Shown: positions 1 to 8,932, counted from the first letter of the stretch. The stretch: 64,000 nucleotides of DNA from JACDER01 sp963717765 (GCA_963717765.1 CAVQWX010000007.1:186001-250000); one strand, 5' to 3'. Program-made: numbers and translations. The notes: generated by a model not told the origin, from the sequence alone.

Positions 1-1125
1 GACCAGCAGCGCCGGCTCGGCGCGCTGCACGGCCGGCCGCGCTGGGCCCGCGCGTTCAAGTGGGCGCCGCTGACTGCCCAGACCAGGCTGAACAAGATCA
101 GCATCCGCGTCGGCCGGACGGGCGCGCTCAATCCGTGGGGACAGCTCGAGCCCGTGGTCGTCGGCGGAGTCACGGTCTCGAACGCGACCTTGCACAACGA
201 GGACGACATCAACCGCAAGGACATCCGCGAGGGCGACACGGTGATCGTGCAGCGGGCGGGCGACGTGATCCCGCAGGTCGTCGGCCCCGTCCTCCCGCAC
301 GCCAAGGGTTCGAAGCGTTTCCGCATGCCCGCGCGCTGCCCCCTGTGCGACGCCGAGATCGTCAAGCCCGAGGGCGAGGTCATGCACCGCTGCCCCAACC
401 GGGCATGTCCGTCCCGGGGCCTGGAGACGCTCATCCACTGGGTCCAGGCCGCAATGGACATCGAAGGTGTGGGCGAGCAGTTCGTGCGGCGGCTCTGGGA
501 CGAAGGCCTTCTCCGCTCGATGCCCGATCTCTACCGCCTCACGGCGGAACAGCTCATGGAGTTGGACGGCTACGCCGAGATCTCGGCGCGCAACGCGATC
601 GAGTCGATTGCGCTCTCCAAGGAGCGCCCCTTCCACCGCGTCCTTTTCGGCCTGAACATCCCCAAGGTCGGCTGGGTGATGGCCGAGAACCTCGCCCGCC
701 ACTTCGAGACCGTCGACCGGCTGATGGAGGCGACGCAGGAGGAGCTCGTGGAGGTCGACGGGATCGGGCCGGACCGCGCCGAGCTCATCGCCGAGTGGTT
801 CGAGGACGAGGAGAACCGGGCGCTGATCGCGGAGCTGCGCGGGCTTGGCCTGCGCTTCGAGGCCGGGGACGAGGCCAAGCCGGTCGACGGGCCGCTGACC
901 GGCAACACGTACGTCATCACCGGCACGCTCGAGGGCTTCACCCGTGACGAGGCGGGCGCGGCGCTCGAGGCGCTCGGCGCCAAGATCACGAATTCGGTAT
1001 CGAGCAAGACGACCGCGCTGATCGCGGGTGAGAGCCCCGGGTCGAAATTGCAGAAGGCGCAACGGGCCGGCGTCGAGGTGCTCGACGAGGCGGGTCTCGT
1101 GAAGCTACTTCGCGGCGGCGGCTAG
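1..1125 (+). CDS. ligA: NAD-dependent DNA ligase, C-terminal part (5' truncated by window)
   Basis: The reading frame is open from the first base, so the adenylation domain with its KxDG lysine lies outside the window. What remains is the OB-fold region (VGRTGALNPWG, then a stretch ending in RAGDVIPQVV), a four-cysteine zinc finger (CPLC, 14 residues, then CPNRAC) near bases 337-410, helix-hairpin-helix repeats, and a C-terminal BRCT domain from about base 890. LigA seals nicks during replication and repair using NAD. The gene ends tail-to-tail with the minus-strand peptidase, overlapping it by 21 bp. The downstream boundary is certain. Confidence 0.97.
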   Translation, partial: DQQRRLGALHGRPRWARAFKWAPLTAQTRLNKISIRVGRTGALNPWGQLEPVVVGGVTVSNATLHNEDDINRKDIREGDTVIVQRAGDVIPQVVGPVLPHAKGSKRFRMPARCPLCDAEIVKPEGEVMHRCPNRACPSRGLETLIHWVQAAMDIEGVGEQFVRRLWDEGLLRSMPDLYRLTAEQLMELDGYAEISARNAIESIALSKERPFHRVLFGLNIPKVGWVMAENLARHFETVDRLMEATQEELVEVDGIGPDRAELIAEWFEDEENRALIAELRGLGLRFEAGDEAKPVDGPLTGNTYVITGTLEGFTRDEAGAALEALGAKITNSVSSKTTALIAGESPGSKLQKAQRAGVEVLDEAGLVKLLRGGG

Positions 1126-2352
1126 CACCTGCACGAAGCGGTCCTCCGCCTCCTTCGCGTACCAGGACGCCAGCGGGAATCCGTTGTGCAGGATCGCGAA
1201 GGCGTAGCGTCCTTTCACGAAGCCGGTGAGTGCCGAGGCTTCGTCCGTCGTCCCGGTCTTCGCCAGCACGCGCCCGCGCGTGGAGAGCCCGAGCAACCGG
1301 TTGCGCAGCGTCCCCGTCCGCCCGGCGACGGCGAGCGCGGCCTCGAGCGGCTTGCGGACGGCCGAATCGGACCAGGCGGACTGGAGGATCGCGACGAGCG
1401 CGCCGACCGTGAGCCGGTCCTTCGAGGAGAGGCCCGAGCCGTCGACGATGCGGACGCCCACCATGGGCACGCCCGCCTCGGTCAGAACTTTCCGCACGAC
1501 CGCTGCTCCGCCGGCTGACGTGCCGTGCCCCTGCGTCGCGCCGAGCTGCTTGAGGACGAGCTCGGCGGTGAAGTTGTCGCTCCAGCTGTCCATGTACCGG
1601 AGGATCTTCCAGAGCGGCGCGGAGGTGACGTGCGCGACCGGGACCGACGGCTCCGTTGCGACACCCTGCTTCGACTTCCCGGCAACGGTGACTCCCGCGC
1701 CCTTGAGCGCCTGCTTGAAGAGTGCGGCCGCGGCGAGCGCCGGACGGCTCGAAAGCTGGCCTTTGAAGACGCAGCGGTCGACCGTCAGCGCGGAGAGGGG
1801 CGGCGACTCGCCGCCGTAGAAGTACGACTTCCAGCCCCAGACGCCGCGCTTGGAGTCGAAGAAGCTCTCGTCGCCGACGATCGAGCCCGTGATCCGGCGG
1901 ATGCCGAGCCCGCGCACCATCCAGGCCATGTGCTTGAGGTCCTGGTACGAGAGCGTCGGGTCGCCTCGGCCGCGGAGCACGAGATTCCCGCGCCAGGTCT
2001 TGCCGACCTGACCGCCGTTCCCGAGCACGTCCGTGGGGATCCGATACGTCCCTCCCAGGACATGCAGCGCCGCGAAGGTGACCGGCAGCTTCTCGTTCGA
2101 GGCCGGCTCCATGCCGACGAAGCGCCGCAGCTTGTACAGGATCTCGCCCGTCTGCAGGTCGACGGCGACGGCTGCTCGCGTGGATCCCGTTAGCCCTCCG
2201 ACCGCGAGCGCGCGGGCCAGCTTCGGGGTGAGCGGGCTCGGGTTGTCGGAGCGCGCGCCCGCGGTCGCGGCGGCAAGCAGCGCCGCTGCGAGGAGGCAAC
2301 CGAGGAGCGTCCGGCGCATCCGGCGATTGTCGTGGAGGGTGCGGATGGTCAT
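1105..2352 (-). CDS. dacB: D-alanyl-D-alanine carboxypeptidase/endopeptidase, PBP4 (DacB) family
   Basis: A 415-residue secreted penicillin-binding protein with the three serine-peptidase motifs: SNEK (Ser about 85, Lys 88), SDN in the middle of the chain, and KTG near the C terminus. The N terminus carries a hydrophobic signal segment after basic residues. It should trim or hydrolyse D-Ala-D-Ala cross-links in peptidoglycan outside the membrane. A second start at base 2319 (MRRTLLGCLL) would give a more typical signal peptide. The start at 2352 is kept because a possible TATCTT -10 lies about 17 nt upstream. It runs divergently from the small coiled-coil gene at 2426. Confidence 0.9.
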   Translation of the reverse strand: MTIRTLHDNRRMRRTLLGCLLAAALLAAATAGARSDNPSPLTPKLARALAVGGLTGSTRAAVAVDLQTGEILYKLRRFVGMEPASNEKLPVTFAALHVLGGTYRIPTDVLGNGGQVGKTWRGNLVLRGRGDPTLSYQDLKHMAWMVRGLGIRRITGSIVGDESFFDSKRGVWGWKSYFYGGESPPLSALTVDRCVFKGQLSSRPALAAAALFKQALKGAGVTVAGKSKQGVATEPSVPVAHVTSAPLWKILRYMDSWSDNFTAELVLKQLGATQGHGTSAGGAAVVRKVLTEAGVPMVGVRIVDGSGLSSKDRLTVGALVAILQSAWSDSAVRKPLEAALAVAGRTGTLRNRLLGLSTRGRVLAKTGTTDEASALTGFVKGRYAFAILHNGFPLASWYAKEAEDRFVQVLAAAAK

Positions 2353-2371
2353 GGGCCTTGCAGACGGAAAG

Positions 2372-2389
2372 ATAGGCCGTCCGGCCTAT
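2372..2389. promoter_or_regulatory. Inverted repeat between divergent genes (possible operator)
   Basis: ATAGGCCG and CGGCCTAT form a perfect 8-bp inverted repeat separated by TC, midway between the dacB start and the start at 2426. It overlaps a possible minus-strand -10 (TATCTT, 2369-2374). A regulatory role is inference only. Confidence 0.35.
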
Positions 2390-2425
2390 TCAAAACTGTT
2401 CCTTGCTGCCTGATAATCGCTCTCA

Positions 2426-2767
2426 GTGTTGCATGAGGTGAACGTTGTCCTGGAGCGCATCGATGCTCTGCTCGGTGGTGCCCCTCCCGTGCCCGAGCTC
2501 GAGCGGACATTGACGGACGGGTACGCGACCGCACTGGCGCTGGAGGGCGAGCGGCTCCGCATCGACAAGCGGATGGACGGCGTCGCGGCGGCGATCGACG
2601 AGGATCCTTCGGGCGCGAAGGAGCTCTCGGCGCTCGCGGAGAGACGGGCCAGCGTCGACAGCGACCTCCACCGCCTGCGCGAGCGGCTCGGGCTGCTCAA
2701 GCAGCGCACGCGCGAAGTGCGCGCCGCCGTCCCGCCACGCGCCGTCCCGCAGCCGGGCTTGAGTTGA
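2426..2767 (+). CDS. Small coiled-coil protein of unknown function
   Basis: A 113-residue, highly charged protein that is mostly helical, with heptad-like Leu/Ala spacing (ELERTL, LALEGERLRI, LHRLRERLGLL) and a proline-rich C-terminal end. No enzymatic motif or signal peptide is seen. A GATAAT -10 at 2412-2417 sits 8 nt before the GTG start and there is no Shine-Dalgarno sequence, so translation is probably leaderless. An in-frame GTG at 2438 is an alternative start. Family not recognised. Confidence 0.6.
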   Translation: MLHEVNVVLERIDALLGGAPPVPELERTLTDGYATALALEGERLRIDKRMDGVAAAIDEDPSGAKELSALAERRASVDSDLHRLRERLGLLKQRTREVRAAVPPRAVPQPGLS

Positions 2768-2772
2768 GCGGC

Positions 2773-3456
2773 TCAGGCTAGGCCGCTTCTCACCGCGACG
2801 ACGGCCGCCTGGATGCGGTTCTCGATGCTGAGCTTCAGCAGGATGTTCGAGATGTGGTTCTTCACCGTCTTCGCGCTGATGAAGAGCTCACCCGCGATCT
2901 GGGCGTTGTCCTTGCCGTTTGCGATCAGCTTGAGCACCTGGAGCTCGCGGTCCGAGAGCTGTGTCGTCAGTAGCTCGGCCGCCTCGAGATCCGGGCTCGA
3001 GGCGCGCACGCGCTGGAGCACCTTCGCCGCGATGGCCGGCGAGATCAGGGACTCGCCTCGACTCGCCGCGGCGATCCCGCGCAGGAGGTCCTGGATGGTG
3101 GCGTCCTTCAGCAGGTAGCCGCATGCTCCTGCCACGACCGCGTCCATCACGTCCGCGTCCTGATCGGAGATGGTCAGGACCACGACGCGTGTGAGCGGCG
3201 CGACCGCGGCGATCTCGCGGGTCGCCTCGATGCCTCCCTTGCCCGGCATCTCCAGATCCATGAGAACGACGTCGGGCGCGTGCTCCTCGACAAGCATCAC
3301 GGCATCGCCGCCGTTGGCCGCTTCGCCGACGATCTCTACCCCCTGCTCCTCGAGCAGCGTGCGCAGACCGGTGCGAAAGAGGTCGTGGTCGTCGACGAGG
3401 AGGACGCGGACGCCCGCCTCAGTCGCCTCACTGGCTGTGCTGCCGTTCTCTCCCAA
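2773..3456 (-). CDS. NarL/FixJ-type two-component response regulator
   Basis: A 227-residue protein with an N-terminal receiver domain (acidic pair DD at 22-23, phospho-acceptor Asp67 in LMDLEMPG) and a C-terminal LuxR-type helix-turn-helix (from LSDRELQVLKLIANGK to TVKNHISNIL). It should bind DNA when phosphorylated. No histidine kinase is nearby, so the partner is encoded elsewhere. The start is a TTG; the first 15 residues are weakly supported. It converges with the coiled-coil gene at 2426-2767, ending 5 bp from it. Confidence 0.93.
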   Translation of the reverse strand: MGENGSTASEATEAGVRVLLVDDHDLFRTGLRTLLEEQGVEIVGEAANGGDAVMLVEEHAPDVVLMDLEMPGKGGIEATREIAAVAPLTRVVVLTISDQDADVMDAVVAGACGYLLKDATIQDLLRGIAAASRGESLISPAIAAKVLQRVRASSPDLEAAELLTTQLSDRELQVLKLIANGKDNAQIAGELFISAKTVKNHISNILLKLSIENRIQAAVVAVRSGLA

Positions 3457-3513
3457 AGCTGCTGCGCCTCCACGCCCGTCGTGGCCGCGCGCCGGGCAGT
3501 GTAGCGAGAGGGC

Positions 3514-4542
3514 TCAGTGCAGATAGATCGTGATGGTCTTCACGCCCCACTGATCCGCCTCCGCCTCGGTGGGAACCCATACGTCGATGCGGGCGCCGAC
3601 GATGGCCGACCCCGTGTCGGCGGCGAATCCCTCGCCGTATCCGGGGATCGTCATGTGCGTTCCGAACGGGATTACGTTCGGGTCGACGGCCACGATCCCG
3701 TGGCCGACGGGCACGCCGGTCGCCGTGGTGCCGGGAAGCGCGTACGCCGTCGCCACGACCGTCAGGGCGCGGCCGTGGCCCTGAATGGGCGCTGACGGGG
3801 CCGCCGGGACGGTTGGCGCCGGAGTCGGCGCGATCGCCTGCTGGGCCGCGATCGTGCTCGAACGCTTGTCCGCGGCCCGAGCCCGCTGCTCGAGTGAGGA
3901 GATCTGCTGGTCGTTGAGCTGCCGTTGGCTCTGCAGGTCGGCCAGGTAGCTCTGCCGCTGCGAGCGGGCCGATTCGAGGTCGGCGGCCGCGGAGGACGCC
4001 TGCTGCTCCAGCGCCGCAAGCCGCTCCTCGCGGGCGGCGAGCGAGCTCGTCAGCTTGTTCAGCGAGGCGCGGGCGCGGCGGGCTTGGACGAGCAAGTACT
4101 TGTCCTGCCCGGCGACCGAGTGGAGACGATCGATGTTCGTGATCGCGTCGCCCAGCGACTGCGCTCCGAGGAAGATCGCAAGCGTGTCGGGCTTGCCCTG
4201 CTCGTAGATGCTGACGAGCCGCCGCCCGAGATTGCGCTGCGAAACGGCGACGACGCGGCGCACCTGTGTGAGCCGGCGCTGCACGGACGCCCGTTCAGCC
4301 GAGACTGTGTCCACCTCGGCGCGCAGCGACTCGACGCGTGCCTGCTGCTCGCGGAGCCGGCTCTCGAGCGCGTACAGGTCGATCAAGGCCGAATGAGACT
4401 GCTGCGCCAGGCTCGCGTTCTCCTGGCGGAGGCCACTGATCGTGCTCGGCTCAGCCCCGACGGGAGCCGCCGCCACGAAGACGGCGAAGGAGGCGGAAAC
4501 CCCCGCGAGGACGGCGAGTGGAGGCCGTCGAAACACGCGCAT
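3514..4542 (-). CDS. Secreted coiled-coil protein with C-terminal 3D (Asp-Asp-Asp) domain
   Basis: 342 residues: a signal-like N terminus, about 200 residues of long coiled coil resembling PcsB/EnvC-type hydrolase regulators, an Ala/Pro linker, then a 3D domain of about 85 residues (TAYALPG, VAVDPNVIPFG, AADTGSAIVG, ARIDVWVP) with the three characteristic aspartates. 3D domains occur in lytic transglycosylase-like and resuscitation-associated wall enzymes, so it probably cleaves peptidoglycan outside the cell. Its coiled coil resembles that of the divergent NlpC/P60 gene, which suggests the two are paralogous scaffolds carrying different catalytic heads. Confidence 0.87.
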   Translation of the reverse strand: MRVFRRPPLAVLAGVSASFAVFVAAAPVGAEPSTISGLRQENASLAQQSHSALIDLYALESRLREQQARVESLRAEVDTVSAERASVQRRLTQVRRVVAVSQRNLGRRLVSIYEQGKPDTLAIFLGAQSLGDAITNIDRLHSVAGQDKYLLVQARRARASLNKLTSSLAAREERLAALEQQASSAAADLESARSQRQSYLADLQSQRQLNDQQISSLEQRARAADKRSSTIAAQQAIAPTPAPTVPAAPSAPIQGHGRALTVVATAYALPGTTATGVPVGHGIVAVDPNVIPFGTHMTIPGYGEGFAADTGSAIVGARIDVWVPTEAEADQWGVKTITIYLH

Positions 4543-4784
4543 GGGGCGAAGACGCTAGCAATTGCAGGGACTTTGCGTTTCAGGCGGGGAGCTCCTGCAC
4601 CATGCACGGGCTCGCCTCTCCACGTGCTTGTGACAGTGCTCGCCTCATTGCGCTCGAGCACCCACGAACAGGCCGGCTACTCAGGTAAGTAGTGATTGGA
4701 TCGGGCCAAGACGCTCCAAATTGCTCGAACTTTGTGCTACCCCCGTTAAGTGAGGATTGCATCATTTTTGGCTCAATTAAGCGG

Positions 4785-4813
4785 TTGCGCTCATCCGGTA
4801 ACGCTGCTAGGGT
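4785..4813 (+). promoter_or_regulatory. Sigma70-type promoter for the NlpC/P60 gene
   Basis: TTGCGC (4785-4790), a 17-nt spacer and TAGGGT (4808-4813) precede the GTG start at 4823 by 9 nt. There is no Shine-Dalgarno sequence, so the mRNA would start at or within a base or two of the start codon. The rest of the 280-bp divergent intergenic region (4543-4822) shows no open frame and no riboswitch that I recognise. Confidence 0.6.
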
Positions 4814-4822
4814 GCTCAACTT

Positions 4823-5995
4823 GTGACGAACCGAGCCCTCCTCGGGCGCCCGCGGAAGCGGGTGACCGGAGGTCGTCATAGGTCGAAGGTACGGCTTGCG
4901 GCACTGCTGCTGACGTCGTCGGCGGCGCTTCTCGTGAGTGCCATGCCCGCCTTCGCTGACCCCTCCAGCATCTCCGCCAAAGAGGCGGAAGTGCAGAGCG
5001 TGCTCAACCAGATCGACCAGCTCGACGGCAGCCTGGAGCGCGCGATCGAGGCGTACAACCTCGCAACCGACAAGCTCCACGCGATCCAGGGCGACCTGCA
5101 GACGAACCTGCGCGAGCTGCACATCGCCAAGGCAAACCTGGGCCGCTCGCAGAAGGCGCTCTCGAAGCGCCTGGTGAGCATCTACACGTCGGGCGACGAC
5201 ACGTCCTCGACTCTGGGGATCCTCCTTGGCGCCGGCACAATCGACGACATGCTGAGCCAGATCGAGACGGTCAACCGCGTCTCGAACCAGGATCTGCGCA
5301 TCAACCGCCAGATCATCGAGTTCAAGGGAGCGGTCAAGCAGCACCGGATCGAGCTGAAGAACGCAGAGGCGGAGGCGCAGTCACTCGTCCAGGAGCGCTC
5401 CGACCAGAAGGCGTCGATTCAGTCACAGCTTTCGGAGCGCCATCAGCTGGTCGCCTCCATCCGCAGCGACATCGAGCGGATGAAGCAGGAAGAGGCCCAG
5501 CGTCAAGCCGAGCTCGCACGCCAGGCGCGGGAGCGCGCCGCCGAAGCGGCCAACGCCCCGGCGCCGATCGTCTCCACCTCGTCGACTGCCGCACCGCCCG
5601 CCACCACTCCGAGCCCTGTCGCGCCTCCTTCGAGCGGCGGCGGGAACGGCACGCTGGTGTCGATCGCGATGCGCTACCTCGGGATCCCGTACGTCTACGC
5701 CGGCGACAGCCCGTCCGGCGGCTTCGACTGCTCCGGCTTCACGATGTACGTCTACGCACAGATCGGCATCTCTCTCCCGCACAACGCGGCCATGCAGTTC
5801 GGGGAGGGCACACCGGTCTCGCGGGACGCGCTCGAGCCCGGCGACCTCGTGTTCTTCTACGGGCTCGGCCACGTCGGGATGTACATCGGCGGCGGCAACT
5901 TCATCCACGCGCCGCACACGGGCGACGTGGTCAAGATCTCACCGCTTGCCGGGCACTACGACTCCGTCTTCGACGGAGCTCGCCGCTACACCTAG
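4823..5995 (+). CDS. Secreted NlpC/P60 peptidoglycan endopeptidase with N-terminal coiled coil
   Basis: 390 residues: a basic N terminus and signal segment ending near AFADPSS, a coiled coil of about 190 residues, a Pro/Thr/Ser linker, and an NlpC/P60 domain over the last 120 residues. Catalytic Cys is in FDCSGF (about residue 303); the His is in GHVGMYIGGG, and FIHAPHTGD follows. This architecture matches actinobacterial RipA-like hydrolases that cut D-Glu-mDAP bonds during cell separation. The stop codon overlaps the convergent acyl-CoA synthetase gene by 4 bp. Confidence 0.94.
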   Translation: MTNRALLGRPRKRVTGGRHRSKVRLAALLLTSSAALLVSAMPAFADPSSISAKEAEVQSVLNQIDQLDGSLERAIEAYNLATDKLHAIQGDLQTNLRELHIAKANLGRSQKALSKRLVSIYTSGDDTSSTLGILLGAGTIDDMLSQIETVNRVSNQDLRINRQIIEFKGAVKQHRIELKNAEAEAQSLVQERSDQKASIQSQLSERHQLVASIRSDIERMKQEEAQRQAELARQARERAAEAANAPAPIVSTSSTAAPPATTPSPVAPPSSGGGNGTLVSIAMRYLGIPYVYAGDSPSGGFDCSGFTMYVYAQIGISLPHNAAMQFGEGTPVSRDALEPGDLVFFYGLGHVGMYIGGGNFIHAPHTGDVVKISPLAGHYDSVFDGARRYT

Positions 5996-7683
5996 GCGGC
6001 GTAGAGCTTCTCGATTTCGTCGGCGAAGTGCTGCTCGACGACCTTTCGCTTCAGCTTCATCGTCGGCGTAACCTCGCCCTCCTCGGCCGAGAAGTCCCGC
6101 GGGACGATCGCGAAGCGCTTGATCTGCTCGAAGCGTGAGCGGTTGCGGTTGACGTCGTCCACGGCGCGCTGCACGGCGGCGCGTGCATCCTCAGGCGAGA
6201 CGCCATCCGCTTCGTCCTCGTCCAGTGCGACGAGCGCGACCACGTAGGGCCGGCGGTCGCCAACGACGAGCGCCTGCGAGACGAGGTTCGACGACTTGAG
6301 GGCATTCTCGAGGGCCTGCGGCGCGAGGTTCTTACCGCCGGCGGTGACGATGATGTCCTTCTTGCGATCGGTGATGCGCAGAAAGCCATCCTCGTCGATC
6401 TCGCCGATGTCGCCCGAGTGCAGCCAGCCCTCGCTGTCGATTGCCGCGCGCGTAGCCTTCTCGTCGTTGTAGTAGCCGGCGAACACGGTTTCGCTGCGGA
6501 TCAAGATCTCGCCGTCCTCGGCTGTCCTCACCTCGAAGCCCGGGAGGACTCGACCCACAGTGCCGAACTTGACGCGGCCCGGGAGATTGACAGCGCAGGC
6601 GGTAGTGCACTCGGAAAGACCGTAGCCCTCCAGGATGAGGATGTCGAGCGTCAGGAAGAACTCGGCGATCTCGGGTGCAAGCGGGGCTCCGCCCGAGATG
6701 GCGACGCGCAGGCGCCCGCCCAGCTTCTCCTTCACCTTCGAGTAGACGAGCCTGTCGGCGATCCTGTGCTTGCGCGCCAGTCCCGTTGGTAGCGGCTCGT
6801 CGCGGAGCCGGTACGGCATCGCTTCGCGGCCGACGTTCAACGCCCAGTCGAGCAGGCGCCGGCGGAGCCCCTTGGCCGAATCGAACTGGCCCTGGATCCT
6901 CGTGTGCACCTTCTCATACAGGCGCGGCACGCTCGGCAAGACCGTCGGCTGCACCTTCGGCAGCGCGTCGGCGGTCGCGTACGGATCGGAGAGGAACGCG
7001 GTCGTGTAACCCTCGTACGCACCGAGCAGGACGAGAAGGCGCCCGTAGTTGTGCGCCAGCGGGAGGTACAGGAGAAGGAGATCCTGGTCGAGGGTGAACT
7101 CCTCGAGCGTGTCGATCGTCGCCGCCATCTCGAAGTAGTTCCGGTGGCGGATCATGCAGGCCTTGGGCGCGCCGGTCGTCCCGGACGTATAGATGAAGGT
7201 GTAGAGGTCGTCCTCGCCGATCTGGCTCTCCGCCTGGGCGAGCGCATCCGGGTGCTGCTCGCGGTAGGCGCGTCCGCGCTCCTCGAGCTCCTCCAGTGCC
7301 TCCAGTGAGAGGACGTGCCTGAGGGCGGGGACGAGCGAGCGGCGCTCCTCGTCGACGAAGACGCCGCTCGCCTCGACGAGGCCGAGCATGTAGGCACAGT
7401 CACCGGCGGAGCTGGTCGGGTAGACCGGCGCGGTGACGGCGCCGATCCGGGCGAGAGCGAAATCGGCGAGTGCCCATTCGAGCCGCGTCGCGGCCATGAT
7501 CCCGATGACGTCCCCCTTCTTGATCCCGAGCGCGAGGAGCCCGAACGCGACGTCCTCGACGCGGCGCGACGCCTCCTCCCATGAGACCTCGCGCCAGCCG
7601 TCCTCCTCCTCCGCCAGGTATGCGGGCGAGGTTCGATTCGCGGCGAGCGCCTTCTGCCAGAGCGCGGGGATAGTGCGTTGCAT
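5992..7683 (-). CDS. Long-chain fatty-acid-CoA ligase (AMP-forming)
   Basis: A 563-residue adenylate-forming enzyme with the P-loop-like motif YTSGTTGAPK, the SGGAPL segment, EGYGLSE and the C-terminal RKKD(I)I hinge with GGKNLAPQ. It activates fatty acids to acyl-CoA through an acyl-AMP intermediate and most resembles the FadD15/AMP-dependent long-chain type. It stands alone on the minus strand, divergent from Ku. Its product would feed the acyl-CoA dehydrogenases encoded at 16.7-24.1 kb, although they are not in the same operon. Confidence 0.93.
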   Translation of the reverse strand: MQRTIPALWQKALAANRTSPAYLAEEEDGWREVSWEEASRRVEDVAFGLLALGIKKGDVIGIMAATRLEWALADFALARIGAVTAPVYPTSSAGDCAYMLGLVEASGVFVDEERRSLVPALRHVLSLEALEELEERGRAYREQHPDALAQAESQIGEDDLYTFIYTSGTTGAPKACMIRHRNYFEMAATIDTLEEFTLDQDLLLLYLPLAHNYGRLLVLLGAYEGYTTAFLSDPYATADALPKVQPTVLPSVPRLYEKVHTRIQGQFDSAKGLRRRLLDWALNVGREAMPYRLRDEPLPTGLARKHRIADRLVYSKVKEKLGGRLRVAISGGAPLAPEIAEFFLTLDILILEGYGLSECTTACAVNLPGRVKFGTVGRVLPGFEVRTAEDGEILIRSETVFAGYYNDEKATRAAIDSEGWLHSGDIGEIDEDGFLRITDRKKDIIVTAGGKNLAPQALENALKSSNLVSQALVVGDRRPYVVALVALDEDEADGVSPEDARAAVQRAVDDVNRNRSRFEQIKRFAIVPRDFSAEEGEVTPTMKLKRKVVEQHFADEIEKLYAA

Positions 7684-7759
7684 GCTGGAAACTCTACGAG
7701 GAAGGGAAGGGCTGGTCTAGCGAGAAAGCTTCCGGTCCCCAACTAGACTGGAAGTCGGA

Positions 7760-8614
7760 ATGCGCACTATCTGGAACGGATCGATCAGCTTCGGGCTGGT
7801 CAACATCCCGATCGGCCTCGCGGTCGCTACGCAGCGGACGGACGTCTCGTTCCGGACGCTCCACCGCGAGTGCAAGACGCCGATCAAGCAGAAGCGCTAC
7901 TGCCCCGTGCACGAGCGGGACGTCGGCCCGGACGAAATCGTCAAGGGCTGGGAGTTCGTGAAGGGTGAGTACGTGATCGTCGAGGAAGACGATCTCGAGG
8001 CGGTTGCGCTGCAGCGTTCGAACTCGATCGAGATCCTCCGCTTCGTGAAGCTCGAGGAGGTCGACCCGGTCTTCTTCGACCGCACGTATTACCTCGCGCC
8101 GGCGGATGCCGAGGCCCAGCGCCGCCCCTACGTCCTCCTGTTGCGCGCGATGGAGAACACCGGGATGGCCGCGATCGGCAAGTTCGTCCTCTGGGGGAAG
8201 GAGAACCTCTGCCTGATCCGCCCGCAGGGCAACAGCCTTGCGCTCGAGACGCTGTTCTTCGCCGAGGACGTCCGCGCCAAGCGAGACATCGAGGACGCCG
8301 TGGCCGAGAGCGAGGTCAAGGACGCCGAGCTCGATCTCGCGCGCCAGGTGATCGAGAGCATCTCGGGTGAGTTCGAGCCCGAGGAGTTCCGCAACGAGTA
8401 CCGCGACGAACTTAGGCAGATGCTCGAGGCGAAGCTGTCCGGGCAGGAGATCGCGAAGCCGGAGCCTGCCGTGGAGACGCCGGTGATCGACCTGATGGAG
8501 GCGCTAAAGGCGAGCGTCGCCGAGACGAAGAAGCAGCCGGCCGCAAAGAAGGAGAAAGCGGCGGCGTCAGCGGGGCCGAAGCGCCGGCGAGCGCCGGCGC
8601 GGAAGTCTGCCTAG
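7760..8614 (+). CDS. ku: Ku protein, non-homologous end joining
   Basis: 284 residues with the typical bacterial Ku start (MRTIWNGSISFGLVNIP), the beta-barrel core that forms a DNA-end-binding ring as a homodimer, and a Lys/Ala-rich C-terminal tail (about 45 residues) that in other bacterial Ku proteins aids DNA binding. It normally recruits LigD, but no ligD is present in this window. The gene is monocistronic and ends 4 bp into the convergent small HTH gene. Confidence 0.97.
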   Translation: MRTIWNGSISFGLVNIPIGLAVATQRTDVSFRTLHRECKTPIKQKRYCPVHERDVGPDEIVKGWEFVKGEYVIVEEDDLEAVALQRSNSIEILRFVKLEEVDPVFFDRTYYLAPADAEAQRRPYVLLLRAMENTGMAAIGKFVLWGKENLCLIRPQGNSLALETLFFAEDVRAKRDIEDAVAESEVKDAELDLARQVIESISGEFEPEEFRNEYRDELRQMLEAKLSGQEIAKPEPAVETPVIDLMEALKASVAETKKQPAAKKEKAAASAGPKRRRAPARKSA

Positions 8615-8793
8615 CTCGCTGCGGGCTGCGGCGAGGTGCTGTTGGTGGCGAAGTCGCGCTGGGCCTGGAACAGCGTCTTGTCGATCTTGCCGTGGTAGAT
8701 CGGCACGCCTTCGTCGTAACAGAACTGGATCACTTCGTTCCGGTCGATCCCAAGCTCCTTCGACAGCTCCTCGGGCGTCAGATGGTTCGCCAC
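8611..8793 (-). CDS. Small helix-turn-helix (excisionase/MerR-like) protein
   Basis: A 60-residue protein starting at GTG 8793 with a good AAGGGAG Shine-Dalgarno 6 nt upstream. The core LTPEELSKELGIDRNEVIQ followed by a short wing (VPIYHGKIDKTLF) looks like the winged HTH of excisionases or the IF2 N-terminal fold. A longer frame from ATG 8829 is possible but would begin inside the terminator tail. The gene lies behind a promoter and a strong intrinsic terminator, so its expression may be attenuated. Exact function unknown. Confidence 0.6.
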   Translation of the reverse strand: MANHLTPEELSKELGIDRNEVIQFCYDEGVPIYHGKIDKTLFQAQRDFATNSTSPQPAAS

Positions 8794-8828
8794 AGTCGTC
8801 TCCCTTCCGGTCTGGCTGATCTCGGACA

Positions 8829-8927
8829 TGAAAAAGCCCGCCTGCGCGTGGCGCAAACGGGCACCGTTGCCGGTTCGAGTGTCGCGGCGGGAATCAAAGG
8901 ACCCGCTGACCTCCTCCAATCATCTGC
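8829..8927 (-). ncRNA. Candidate small RNA or attenuated leader upstream of the small HTH gene
   Basis: A promoter at 8933-8962 would start a transcript near 8926. About 65 nt later it meets a textbook intrinsic terminator (arms 8836-8847 and 8851-8862: 12 paired bases including two G-U pairs, loop CAC), followed by five U residues. A second, weaker hairpin (GCGGG...CCCGC) lies in the 5' half. The product would be a roughly 95-nt RNA, or a leader whose read-through expresses the HTH protein. No known RNA family is recognised. Confidence 0.5.
8836..8862 (-). terminator. Intrinsic terminator (12-bp stem, U-tract)
   Basis: On the minus strand GCCCGTTTGCGC, loop CAC, GCGCAGGCGGGC pairs along its whole length (two G-U pairs) and is followed by TTTTT (8831-8835). 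It lies between the minus-strand promoter and the small HTH gene. Confidence 0.8.
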
Positions 8928-8932
8928 CCCCC

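Noticed and set aside
4543..4822. Possible cyclic-di-AMP (ydaO/yuaA) riboswitch before the NlpC/P60 or 3D gene
   Set aside because: Such riboswitches often control wall hydrolases and disA is present here, but neither strand shows the conserved aptamer cores, and the mapped promoter leaves no room for a leader on the plus strand.
8865..8905. tRNA-like text (GGTTCGAG, and GCGGG...GATTCCCGC on the minus strand)
   Set aside because: No acceptor, D or anticodon arms can be formed; the T-arm-like hairpin has a 10-nt loop.
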